Shown here piece by piece: positions 9,407-17,487 of a stretch of DNA of 64,000 nt. Origin of the DNA: Labilibaculum sp. GTDB taxonomy: Bacteria; Bacteroidota; Bacteroidia; Bacteroidales; Marinifilaceae. The notes beneath the pieces were generated by a model. That model was not told the DNA's origin. It made no database searches and saw nothing but the letters and a program-made list of their open reading frames with translations. Within the stretch, counting starts at the first letter, position 1; each line of letters begins with the position of its first letter. The position numbers and the translations under genes were made by a program. The stretch lies in the NCBI GenBank assembly GCA_016342745.1, contig JAEINT010000005.1, forward strand, positions 186,001 through 250,000, in the 5' to 3' direction.

Positions 9407-9510
9407 TTTCTTGTTTTTTCAGTTCCAAAATTAATCTGATTAATAAGAAAATGGTAACTTTTAGTAAGATAAATTCTCCATATCAAGGAAATCTATGTCC
9501 AAATAAATAA

Positions 9511-9530
9511 TTGTAATCTCGACATTACAA
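9511..9530. promoter_or_regulatory. 20-nt palindrome, candidate operator
   Basis: TTGTAAT at 9511-9517 and ATTACAA at 9524-9530 are perfect inverted repeats around CTCGAC, whose TCGA centre is itself palindromic. Only one base pair of the 20-nt dyad is broken. It lies 40 nt upstream of the -7-like box of the E2 gene, and 104 nt from the SRPBCC start. The size and symmetry suit a dimeric repressor or activator. The regulator is not identifiable from the window. Confidence 0.5.
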
Positions 9531-9569
9531 CTATTTTAATTTAAATCAGTCTAAATAAGAATAAATTTT

Positions 9570-9577
9570 TATATTTG
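9570..9577 (+). promoter_or_regulatory. -7 box of the E2/E1 promoter
   Basis: TATATTTG matches TAnnTTTG and lies 47 nt before the E2 start. No clear TTTG box is found about 19 nt upstream, so the promoter may need an activator, perhaps one acting at the dyad at 9511. Confidence 0.45.
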
Positions 9578-9623
9578 TATCGAAACATTTAGATAAGATT
9601 ATAAATATTAAACTATAAGTTAT

Positions 9624-10928
9624 ATGTCTAGCTTTGAAATCATAATGCCGAAATTGGGCGAAAGTGTACAAGAGGCTACTATCACGAAAATGCTCGTGAA
9701 GTTGAATGATCAAGTGGAAGAAGATGATATGCTTTTTGAAATAGCAACCGATAAAGTGGATTCAGAAATTCCTTGTCCGGTTGATGGAAAAGTAATTGAA
9801 ATTCGTTTTAAAGAAGATGATGTTGTTCCAGTTGGTGAGGTTGTTGCAGTAATTGCTTTGGGCGATGCTGAAGATGTAACGGAACCAGTTACAGAACTGG
9901 CAAGTTCTCCTGTTGCAGAAAGCCAAGGTCAAGAATCTAAAGAAAGTGTAAGTACTTCTGATATTCAATCTACCTCTGGTCGATTTTATTCCCCATTAGT
10001 GAAAAGCATTGCGAAGAGCGAAAACATTTCAGTTCAGGAATTAGAATCAATAAAAGGACAAGGAACCGAAGGAAGAGTTCAAAAACAAGATGTCTTGGAT
10101 TATTTGGCTCAACGAAATGGTTCGACTGTAGCAGCACCTCAAGAAAAAGGAATTGCGAGTCCGGCTTCAGCACCAAAAACTGCTGCTGAAAAACCAAAAG
10201 TATCCATGTCGATTGGTGCACAAGATCAAATTGTGGAAATGGATCGCATGAGAAGAATCATTGCAGATCATATGGTAATGTCGAAACAGACTTCTCCACA
10301 CGTTACTGCTATGGTAGAAGCCGACGTTACGGATATGGTAAATTGGAGAAATAAAGTAAAAGATGAATTCCTAAAAAAGGAAGGAACAAAAATTACTTTC
10401 ATGCCAATTATTATAGAAGCAGTATCGAAAGCATTGCGTGAATTTCCAGGTGTTAATGCATCTGTAGATGGATACAATGTTATTCTTCGAAAGAATATTA
10501 ATATTGGTGTTGCAGTTGCTCTTCCAAGTGGGAACCTAATTGTCCCAGTAATTAAGAATTCCGATCAGAAAAATTTAGTAGGTCTTGCTAGTGATATGAA
10601 TCGCTTGGCAAATGATGCTAGAAACAATAAATTAGGACCAGATGATATTTCAGGTGGTACGTTTACCATTTCCAATTTTGGATCTTTCAAAAATGTGATG
10701 GGTACTCCAATTATCAATCAGCCACAAGTTGCAATTTTAGCTGTTGGAACCATTGAAAAGAAACCAGCAGTAGTTGAAACTCCAGTAGGCGATGCAATTG
10801 TTGTTCGCCAGAAAATGTTCCTTTCTCTATCTTATGACCATAGAGTTGTTGATGGAGCTTTAGGTGGCGCTTTCTTAAGAAGAATTGCAGATTATTTGGA
10901 AGAATTTGATACTAACAGAGCGATTTAA
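9624..10928 (+). CDS. 2-oxoacid dehydrogenase complex E2, dihydrolipoamide acyltransferase
   Basis: 434 residues with the three usual modules. A lipoyl domain (1-78) carries the lipoylation lysine K44 in ATDKVDSE. A peripheral-subunit-binding domain (~122-162) contains SPLVKSIAK and GTEGRVQKQDVLDYL. A catalytic CAT domain (~205-434) has the H406/D410 motif in SYDHRVVDG. Flexible Ala/Pro/Lys/Ser-rich linkers join them. It moves acyl groups from E1 to CoA. The partner E1 starts 2 nt after the stop, so the pair is one operon. The fused E1 is of branched-chain type, so 2-oxoisovalerate and relatives are the likely substrates, but pyruvate or 2-oxoglutarate cannot be excluded from sequence alone. 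E3 (lipoamide dehydrogenase) is not in the window. Confidence 0.9.
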   Translation: MSSFEIIMPKLGESVQEATITKMLVKLNDQVEEDDMLFEIATDKVDSEIPCPVDGKVIEIRFKEDDVVPVGEVVAVIALGDAEDVTEPVTELASSPVAESQGQESKESVSTSDIQSTSGRFYSPLVKSIAKSENISVQELESIKGQGTEGRVQKQDVLDYLAQRNGSTVAAPQEKGIASPASAPKTAAEKPKVSMSIGAQDQIVEMDRMRRIIADHMVMSKQTSPHVTAMVEADVTDMVNWRNKVKDEFLKKEGTKITFMPIIIEAVSKALREFPGVNASVDGYNVILRKNINIGVAVALPSGNLIVPVIKNSDQKNLVGLASDMNRLANDARNNKLGPDDISGGTFTISNFGSFKNVMGTPIINQPQVAILAVGTIEKKPAVVETPVGDAIVVRQKMFLSLSYDHRVVDGALGGAFLRRIADYLEEFDTNRAI

Positions 10929-10930
10929 TC

Positions 10931-13024
10931 ATGGAAACACTTGAAATAACATCCGTAGACAAAACAAACAAAACAGAGAAGATGACTGAAAGTAAAAAAT
11001 TTAGCATTAAAAAAACGTCAAAGGAATTACTCTCAAAGTGGTTTCATTTGATGACTTTGGGAAGAGCATTAGACGAAAAAGCACCTAATTACCTAAAGCA
11101 GGCAATGGGATGGTCGTATCATGCTCCTTATGCAGGTCATGATGGAATTCAGCTTGCAATTGGGCAAGTATTTGATCGTAAAACCGATCATTTATTCCCA
11201 TACTATAGAGATATGCTAACCTCGATTTCTGCTGGCTTAACTGCCGAGGAAATCATATATAATGGAATTTCAAAAGATACTGATGTAGCAGGTGGTGGAC
11301 GACACATGTCAAATCACTTTGCGAAACCAGAATGGAATGTTCACAATGTATCATCATGTACGGGTAATCATACACTACATGCAGTTGGTTTAGGGCGAGC
11401 AGTAAAAAGATACGACCACAAAGGAGTTGTGTTTAGTTCTCAAGGAGAATCGTCGGTATCTGAAGGATACGTGTACGAAGCCATTAATGGAGCTACCAAT
11501 GAGCAACTTCCTGTTGTATTTGTTTTCCAGGATAATGGATATGGAATTTCGGTTCCTAAAAAAGATCAAACAGCAAATAGAAAAGTAGCGGATAACTTCC
11601 GTGGAATGAAATACCTGAAAATCATTCATTGTAATGGAAAAGATGTTTTCGATTCGATGAATGCAATGACTGAGGCAAAACAAATTGCTTTGGAGACTTC
11701 AACTCCAGTAATTGTTCAAGCCAACTGTGTTCGTATGGGATCTCATTCCAATTCAGATAAGCATGAATTGTATCGCGATAACGCTGAATTAAATTACGTA
11801 ACTGAATACGATCCATTGGCGAAATATCGCAGATTGTTGGTTCGTTACAAGCGTTTTACCGAAGAAGAATTAGTAGCAATTGAAGCAGAGGTGAAATTGG
11901 AAGTTAAAAAGGCTCATAAGGCTGGTTTAGCTGCTCCACATCCAACTCCTGAATCAATTCATGATTTTGTAATTCCTGAAGCCTATGTTTCTGAAAAATA
12001 TCCTGAAGGATTGCATACTTTCGATGGTAACAATAAGAAACTAATCGAAGGATTAAATGAGACTTTAAAGGCAGAATTTCGTCACAACCCAGATACTTTT
12101 ATTTGGGGACAGGATATTGCCAACAAAGATAAAGGAGGAATTTTTAATGTTTCCAAAGGGATGCAACAAGAATTTGGCAAAGAAAGAGTATTTAATGCTC
12201 CAATTGCCGAAGACTACATTATGGGAACAGCAAATGGAATGAGTCGTTTCAACGATAAAATTAGAATTGTTGTTGAAGGTGCTGAATTTGCAGATTATTT
12301 TTGGCCAGCAATGGAGCAGTTTGTAGAAACGACTCACGAATACTGGCGAACCAAAGGACAATACTCACCAAATATTACCGTGCGTTTAGCTTCTGGTGGA
12401 TACATTGGTGGTGGCTTGTATCACTCCCAAAATATTGAAGGTGCTTTGGCAACTTTCCCAGGAGTACGTATCGTTTACCCATCCTATGCAGATGATGCTG
12501 CAGGATTGTTAAGAACAAGTATTCGTTCGAAAGGAATGACGGTATTTATGGAGCCAAAAGCGCTTTACAATGACCCGAAAGCCTCGGCAGCAGTACCAGA
12601 CGATTTCGAAGTTCCTTTTGGAAAAGCTAGAATAAGAAGAGAAGGTGCTGATTTAACCATCGTAACTTATGGTAACACAACTCACATGTGTGTTGAGGTT
12701 GCCGATAAGTTAGCCGAAGACTTAGGAAAGCAAGTTGAGGTAATTGACCTTCGCACAATCGTACCGTTAGATACAGATACAATTGTAAAATCCGTTGGTA
12801 AAACCAACAAAGTGATGGTTGTGCATGAAGATAAAGTGTTTTCAGGTTTTGGAGCTGAAATTTCAGCTACAATTACTGAGTTGGCATTTGATAAATTAGA
12901 TGCACCAGTAAAACGAGTTGGTTCTGAATTTACACCTGTTGGTTTTAATCGAATTTTAGAGAAGGCAGTTCTTCCGAATAACGATAAAATTTATGCTGCA
13001 GCAAAAGAGCTTATAGAGTATTAA
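10931..13024 (+). CDS. Fused E1 alpha/beta 2-oxoacid dehydrogenase (branched-chain type)
   Basis: 697 residues: an alpha-like half (about 30-350) is fused to a beta-like half (about 375-697). The alpha half has the thiamine-diphosphate region GESSVSEG followed by FVFQDNGYGIS, and a GGGRHMSNHF phosphorylation-loop-like segment. The beta half has PIAEDYIMGTANGM, then EFADYFWPAMEQFVE, and a transketolase C-terminal domain (VEVIDLRTIVPLDTDTI). It decarboxylates a 2-oxoacid and acylates the lipoyl arm of the adjacent E2. Single-chain E1 of this type is common in Bacteroidota and is usually annotated as 2-oxoisovalerate dehydrogenase. The substrate is inferred. The SQGESS form replaces the more usual GDGA before SEG. 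Confidence 0.87.
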   Translation: METLEITSVDKTNKTEKMTESKKFSIKKTSKELLSKWFHLMTLGRALDEKAPNYLKQAMGWSYHAPYAGHDGIQLAIGQVFDRKTDHLFPYYRDMLTSISAGLTAEEIIYNGISKDTDVAGGGRHMSNHFAKPEWNVHNVSSCTGNHTLHAVGLGRAVKRYDHKGVVFSSQGESSVSEGYVYEAINGATNEQLPVVFVFQDNGYGISVPKKDQTANRKVADNFRGMKYLKIIHCNGKDVFDSMNAMTEAKQIALETSTPVIVQANCVRMGSHSNSDKHELYRDNAELNYVTEYDPLAKYRRLLVRYKRFTEEELVAIEAEVKLEVKKAHKAGLAAPHPTPESIHDFVIPEAYVSEKYPEGLHTFDGNNKKLIEGLNETLKAEFRHNPDTFIWGQDIANKDKGGIFNVSKGMQQEFGKERVFNAPIAEDYIMGTANGMSRFNDKIRIVVEGAEFADYFWPAMEQFVETTHEYWRTKGQYSPNITVRLASGGYIGGGLYHSQNIEGALATFPGVRIVYPSYADDAAGLLRTSIRSKGMTVFMEPKALYNDPKASAAVPDDFEVPFGKARIRREGADLTIVTYGNTTHMCVEVADKLAEDLGKQVEVIDLRTIVPLDTDTIVKSVGKTNKVMVVHEDKVFSGFGAEISATITELAFDKLDAPVKRVGSEFTPVGFNRILEKAVLPNNDKIYAAAKELIEY

Positions 13025-13130
13025 ATATTAGACAATCAGATAGTGGATAAGAGATTTGAGTATCCCTCGAATCTCTATCTTTTCTCTTCATCTAATCCTG
13101 GAAATTTTCGGGATAAAATCTAAAAACAAA

Positions 13131-13637
13131 ATGAAAAAGATAGGTTTATTCTATAGTTTCAATACAAACAAAACAGCTAAAAATGCTGAAAAAATAAAGA
13201 AGGCTTTTGGTTCTTCTGCAGAGGTGGTAAGTGTAAATGTTGAAGAAATCGACGAAGATACATTTCTATCATACGATAATATGGTTTTAGGCGTTCCTAC
13301 TTGGTTCGACGGAGAATTGCCAAATTATTGGGATGAATTCATGCCGGCGATTGAAGATTTAAAGCTAAAAGGGAAAACAGTTGCCCTATTTGGTTTGGGT
13401 GATCAAGTTGGTTATCCAGAGAATTTTGTTGATGCCATTGGTATTTTAGCTATTGCATTAGAAGAACGTGGTGCAAAAGTGATTGGTTTAACATCTCCAG
13501 AAGGTTATAAGTATGAAAAATCAGGTGCTTTACGTGATGGTCAATTTTTAGGTTTGGCTCTTGATATTGAAAATCAAGCAGCTCTATCTCCTGAAAGAAT
13601 TGAAAATTGGGTAGAGCAATTGAAAACAGAATTTTAG
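13131..13637 (+). CDS. Flavodoxin
   Basis: 168 residues from the ATG at 13131. A longer in-frame opening at 13056 would add a low-complexity non-homologous stretch encoded by an intergenic hairpin (13050-13056 pairs with 13070-13076). MKKIGLFYSFNTNKTAKNA is the FMN-phosphate loop, VPTWFDGELPNYWDEF is the 50s loop and ALFGLGDQVGYPENFVDA is the 90s loop with its insertion, so this is a long-chain flavodoxin. It carries electrons at low potential. It sits before a radical-SAM activase, a class of enzyme that usually takes electrons from flavodoxin; but a terminator and 430 nt separate them, so the link is only suggestive. Confidence 0.88.
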   Translation: MKKIGLFYSFNTNKTAKNAEKIKKAFGSSAEVVSVNVEEIDEDTFLSYDNMVLGVPTWFDGELPNYWDEFMPAIEDLKLKGKTVALFGLGDQVGYPENFVDAIGILAIALEERGAKVIGLTSPEGYKYEKSGALRDGQFLGLALDIENQAALSPERIENWVEQLKTEF

Positions 13638-13665
13638 TAAGTTCCTTTTATTGTAATATATTGTG

Positions 13666-13696
13666 AAAGCTTCCTCGAAAGGGGAAGCTTTTTTTT
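13666..13696 (+). terminator. Intrinsic terminator after flavodoxin
   Basis: 9-bp stem (13666-13674 with 13683-13691) followed by a run of T. Confidence 0.85.
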
Positions 13697-14066
13697 GCTT
13701 TATATCTAAATCCGCTAAAAGGAACTTAAGCAAGGAATATTTTAATCTTGGTACTTTAACGCCCTTATAGAGGTTTGGGGGTTTTAATTAGAAACATTTT
13801 AAATCAGTTCTTTAGCAAAACCTTAAGTATTGCCAGATCAAAAAAAAATCATAGATTTACAACAAGCGAGAATAAATTTATGAATAGAATTATCCCCATA
13901 CTACACAGGCACTCCTACAAAGGCCTATACGAATGCTGGATCTGTTGATCCACTAATATTTCTATTCCCTTAATTTAAAGGGAACAATCTACATTTTTCA
14001 CAGTTTAAAGAATGGTCAATTTTACTTGGCTACATTCTAATATCTATTATTTTAAGATTAAAATAT
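13697..14066. other. Intergenic region upstream of the glycyl radical operon
   Basis: 370 nt without a credible gene. A 22-codon ORF near 13880 has no ribosome-site or homology support. No FNR-like dyad or TAnnTTTG box with good spacing was found, although an oxygen-sensitive system would be expected to be controlled here. Confidence 0.4.
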
Positions 14067-14861
14067 ATGAATGGTATCGTATTTGATATCAAGCGATATG
14101 CTGTACATGATGGCCCGGGAATTCGAACAACAATATTCTTGAAAGGCTGTCCTTTACGCTGTTTGTGGTGCCATAATCCAGAAAGTTTTTCTCCACTAGT
14201 TGAGGAGTTTTGTCAGGAAAAGAGATTGGGCGATAAAGTAGTTCAAGATAAAGTTCAGATTGGGAAAAAATATTCTGTTACTGATTTGGTCAAAGAAATT
14301 GAAAAGGATCAATTGTTTTTTGATGAGTCGGGTGGCGGTGTTACTTTTTCCGGTGGAGAGCCATTGCTGCAAATTGATTTTCTGGAAACGATGCTGAAAG
14401 AGTGTAAAGCAATGGATTATCATACTGTTGTTGATACTTCAGGTTTTGCTCCCAAAGAAAATTTCGAGCGCATTACTAAAAATGTAGATCTCTTTTTATA
14501 CGATCTAAAACAGTTGAATAATAAAGAGCACAAACAATTAACTGGTGTATCCAACCAACAAATTTTAGATAATTTAAGCTACCTAATCGAGCAGAAAAAG
14601 AATTTAATTATCCGATTTCCTATGATTTCGGGCTTCAATGATTCTAAGGAACATATCATGGAAATGATAAACTTCTTGACCGACTTGACTTACCAATCAG
14701 AAATCCATATTTTACCTTATCACCGAATAGGGAAAGATAAATATTCTCGTTTCGAAAAAGAGAATCGAATGCCTGATATTCCTTCTTTGAAAGAAGAGGA
14801 TACACTTTGGGCGAAAGAGCTTTTTGAGGAGGCAGGATTTAAAGTTTCAATTGGAGGATAA
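14067..14861 (+). CDS. Radical-SAM glycyl radical enzyme activase, compact type
   Basis: 264 residues. It opens with the GxIF.ikryavHDGPGIRT hallmark and the radical-SAM cluster C28-x3-C32-x2-C35 (CPLRCLWCHNPE). VTFSGGEPLLQ and DTSGFAP follow, and the end is HILPYHRIGKDKY. It would form the glycyl radical on the enzyme encoded 133 nt downstream, using S-adenosylmethionine and a 4Fe-4S cluster. Activases of hydroxyproline, glycerol, choline and similar dehydratases usually carry a ferredoxin-like insert with eight extra cysteines after the first motif. Here the segment after C35 holds only one or two Cys and is short, so the protein resembles PFL activase in length. This is unusual for a HypD partner. 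Confidence 0.87.
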   Translation: MNGIVFDIKRYAVHDGPGIRTTIFLKGCPLRCLWCHNPESFSPLVEEFCQEKRLGDKVVQDKVQIGKKYSVTDLVKEIEKDQLFFDESGGGVTFSGGEPLLQIDFLETMLKECKAMDYHTVVDTSGFAPKENFERITKNVDLFLYDLKQLNNKEHKQLTGVSNQQILDNLSYLIEQKKNLIIRFPMISGFNDSKEHIMEMINFLTDLTYQSEIHILPYHRIGKDKYSRFEKENRMPDIPSLKEEDTLWAKELFEEAGFKVSIGG

Positions 14862-14868
14862 AATTCAG

Positions 14869-14930
14869 TTAACAAGGAACAGTTATCAGTTAACGGTGAT
14901 CAGTAAACAGTTATCAATTAATAATAAACG
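14869..14930. repeat. Short AT-rich direct repeats between activase and radical enzyme
   Basis: A string of near-copies of CAGTTAAC/CAGTTATCA (for example AACAGTTATCAGTTAACG) fills most of the gap between the two genes. Similar degenerate strings are common between Bacteroidota genes. No terminator-like T run is present, so cotranscription is still likely. Confidence 0.5.
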
Positions 14931-14993
14931 AAAGAATTTCCAAAGAAGTAAATCAACTTTGGACTTATTACTTTCTATTTGATACTTGACAAA

Positions 14994-17357
14994 ATGAACA
15001 AAAGAATAAAACAATTACGCGATCAAAGTATAAATGCCATTAACAGCATTTCTCCCGAAAGAGCATTGTTAATGACAGAATTCTACAAATCAGATGAAGC
15101 ACAAATGGTATCTACGCCAGTAAAAAGAGCTTTGTCTTTTAAGTACATATTTGCCAACAAGAAAATTTGCATTAACGATAATGAATTGATTGTTGGAGAA
15201 CGAGGTCCAGCACCAAAAGCTTGTCCAACCTTTCCAGAAATTTGCATTCATTCCCTGGATGATTTACAGATTTTGAACGATAGGGAAAAGGTTTCTTTTC
15301 AGGTTGATGAAGAAACGGTGCAGGTTTATAAGGATACAATCATTCCTTTTTGGAAAGGTAAAACCAATCGCGATCGTTTAATCAATAACATGACTTCAGA
15401 ATGGATTGATGCATACGGAGCAGGGGTTTTTACCGAATTTCAGGAACAACGAGCTCCCGGACATACCGTTTTGGGAAAAAAGATGTTTCAAAAAGGTTTT
15501 TTGGATGTAAAAAAGGAAATTCAAACAGCTATTGATCAATTGGATTTCTTTGCAGATCCGAATGCATACGAAAAGCAAGAAGAGCTTAAAGCAATGGCGA
15601 TTACTTGCGATGGAATTATTCTATTTGCAAATCGTCATGCCGATGAATTAGAGCAATTGGCGCATACAGAAAAAGATGATAAACGTAAGTTGGAATTGGA
15701 GCAGATGGCAGCAGTTTGTCGTCGAGTGCCAGCAAATGCGCCAGAAACATTTCATGAAGCATTGCAGCATTACTGGTTCATTCATTTGGGCGTAATCACC
15801 GAATTAAACCCTTGGGATTCCTTTAATCCAGGGCGTTTAGATCAGCATCTTCAGCCTTTTTACGAGAAAGAAGTGCTAACAAATCAATTGGTAAAAGATG
15901 ATATGTATGAATTGCTTCAAGCTTTTTGGGTAAAATTCAACAATCATCCGGCACCTCCCAAAATGGGTGTTACAGCCAAAGAAAGTAACACCTATACAGA
16001 CTTTTGCCTGATCAATATGGGCGGGTTAAAAGAAGATGGTTTGGATGCTGTGAACGACATGTCTTATGTACTTTTGGATGTGATTGAGGAAATGCGATTG
16101 TTGCAACCAAGTTCCATGATTCAGGTTAGCAAGAAGAATCCAGATCGTTTTATCAAGCGCACTTTAAAGATTTTAAAAACCGGTTTCGGTCAGCCATCTA
16201 TTTTTAATACAGATGCAGTAATTCAGGAAATGCTCCGACAAGGAAAAAGCATAGAAGATGCGAGAAATGGTGGTTGCAGTGGCTGCGTTGAAACAGGAGC
16301 GTTTGGGACAGAGAATTATTCGCTGAGTGGCTATTTTAATCTGGCCAAAATTCTTGAACTTACCATGAACAATGGTTTCGATCCTCGCACCAAAAAGCAG
16401 ATTGGATTGGAGACAGGCAAGATTGAAAGTTTTACATCTTATGAGGAAGTTTTTGCTGCTTGGCAAAAGCAGGTCAATTACTTTGCAGATATTAAAATTC
16501 GTGGTAACAATGTAATTGAACGCTTGTACGCCAATTATCTGCCAGTACCATTTTTATCGGTTTTGGTTGAAGATTGCATCTCGAAAGGGCAAGATTACAA
16601 TGCTGGAGGAGCGCGTTACAATACGAGCTATGTTCAGGGTGTTGGCTTGGGTAGTTTGAGCGATATGTTGTCGGCAATCAAGTATCAGGTTTTCGATCAG
16701 AAAAATGTTACACTGCCTGAATTGAAATATGCAATTGATCAGAATTTTGAAGATTACGATGAGTTGAGAAGTAATTTGGTTTACAATACGCCAAAGTACG
16801 GCAACGACGATGATTATGCCGATAATGAGGCAATCGCAATATTCGAAACCTTTTATTCTGCCATAAACGGACGACCTTCGGCAAAAGGAGGTGTTTTTAG
16901 AATTAACATGCTGCCAACAACTTGCCATGTTTACTTTGGAAATGTTATGGGCGCATCAGCAGATGGTCGTTTGGCCGAAAAGCCATTGTCCGAAGGTATT
17001 TCTCCATTTCAGGGAGCTGATACACAAGGACCAACTGCGGTTGTAAAATCAGCATCCAAAATAGATCACTTAAGAACAGGCGGAACGCTTTTGAATCAAA
17101 AGTTCAGTCCATCTTTTATGGATAATGAAGCAGGAATTACGCAAGTAATGAATTTGGTTCGTTCTTATTTCCGAATGGACGGACATCACATTCAGTTTAA
17201 TGTAGTAAGCGTTGATACATTAAAAGAAGCACAAAAGAATCCTGAGAATTACAAAGATTTAATCGTTCGAGTGGCCGGATACAGTGATTATTTTAATGAT
17301 TTAGGTGAAGATCTGCAAAACGAAATCATCCAAAGAAACGAACACAAAGATTTTTAA
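14994..17357 (+). CDS. hypD: Glycyl radical dehydratase, trans-4-hydroxy-L-proline dehydratase (HypD)-like
   Basis: 787 residues from the ATG at 14994; the TTG at 14979 would add five poorly supported residues. The catalytic thiyl cysteine is C431 in GCVE (preceded by a second Cys, C428), with E433 as the paired base. The glycyl radical residue is G762 in RVAGYSDYF near the C-terminus. Length, the ERALLMTEFYK start, NHPAPPKMG and the GCVETGAFG context fit the HypD branch better than pyruvate formate-lyase. HypD dehydrates trans-4-hydroxyproline to pyrroline-5-carboxylate, which ProC reduces to proline; proC is not here. The next gene encodes a proline-specific dipeptidyl peptidase, which supports a proline/hydroxyproline peptide theme. 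Other dehydratases of the family remain possible. Confidence 0.72.
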   Translation: MNKRIKQLRDQSINAINSISPERALLMTEFYKSDEAQMVSTPVKRALSFKYIFANKKICINDNELIVGERGPAPKACPTFPEICIHSLDDLQILNDREKVSFQVDEETVQVYKDTIIPFWKGKTNRDRLINNMTSEWIDAYGAGVFTEFQEQRAPGHTVLGKKMFQKGFLDVKKEIQTAIDQLDFFADPNAYEKQEELKAMAITCDGIILFANRHADELEQLAHTEKDDKRKLELEQMAAVCRRVPANAPETFHEALQHYWFIHLGVITELNPWDSFNPGRLDQHLQPFYEKEVLTNQLVKDDMYELLQAFWVKFNNHPAPPKMGVTAKESNTYTDFCLINMGGLKEDGLDAVNDMSYVLLDVIEEMRLLQPSSMIQVSKKNPDRFIKRTLKILKTGFGQPSIFNTDAVIQEMLRQGKSIEDARNGGCSGCVETGAFGTENYSLSGYFNLAKILELTMNNGFDPRTKKQIGLETGKIESFTSYEEVFAAWQKQVNYFADIKIRGNNVIERLYANYLPVPFLSVLVEDCISKGQDYNAGGARYNTSYVQGVGLGSLSDMLSAIKYQVFDQKNVTLPELKYAIDQNFEDYDELRSNLVYNTPKYGNDDDYADNEAIAIFETFYSAINGRPSAKGGVFRINMLPTTCHVYFGNVMGASADGRLAEKPLSEGISPFQGADTQGPTAVVKSASKIDHLRTGGTLLNQKFSPSFMDNEAGITQVMNLVRSYFRMDGHHIQFNVVSVDTLKEAQKNPENYKDLIVRVAGYSDYFNDLGEDLQNEIIQRNEHKDF

Positions 17358-17426
17358 TATAACAATAGAGAATGGCAGATTATTAGCGCAAAATGGTACA
17401 TCTGTCATTTTTGTTTTTTGCCTTAT

Positions 17427-17446
17427 CCCTCTCCTTTAGGAGAGGG
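17427..17446. repeat. Perfect intergenic hairpin CCCTCTCC/GGAGAGGG
   Basis: 8-bp stem (17427-17434 with 17439-17446) and TTTA loop, then TCGGGG. There is no T tail, so it is not a normal terminator. I recall the same motif as a dispersed element in many bacterial genomes. Confidence 0.6.
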
Positions 17447-17487
17447 TCGGGGTGAAGTGTAAAAGTTCAAAAAATAATAAGCAAACA

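Noticed and set aside
13056-13130. Longer flavodoxin start
   Set aside because: The extension is encoded by an intergenic hairpin and has no resemblance to flavodoxins; ATG 13131 starts exactly at the conserved FMN loop.
13880-13948. 22-codon ORF as a leader peptide for the glycyl radical operon
   Set aside because: No codon cluster, ribosome site or terminator/antiterminator pair follows it.
17427-17446. Terminator after the glycyl radical enzyme gene
   Set aside because: Perfect hairpin but no T run; it appears to be a dispersed repeat.
17452-17487. GTG start of the dipeptidyl peptidase
   Set aside because: It lies in intergenic repeat DNA and would place a charged stretch before the signal peptide; ATG 17488 is better.
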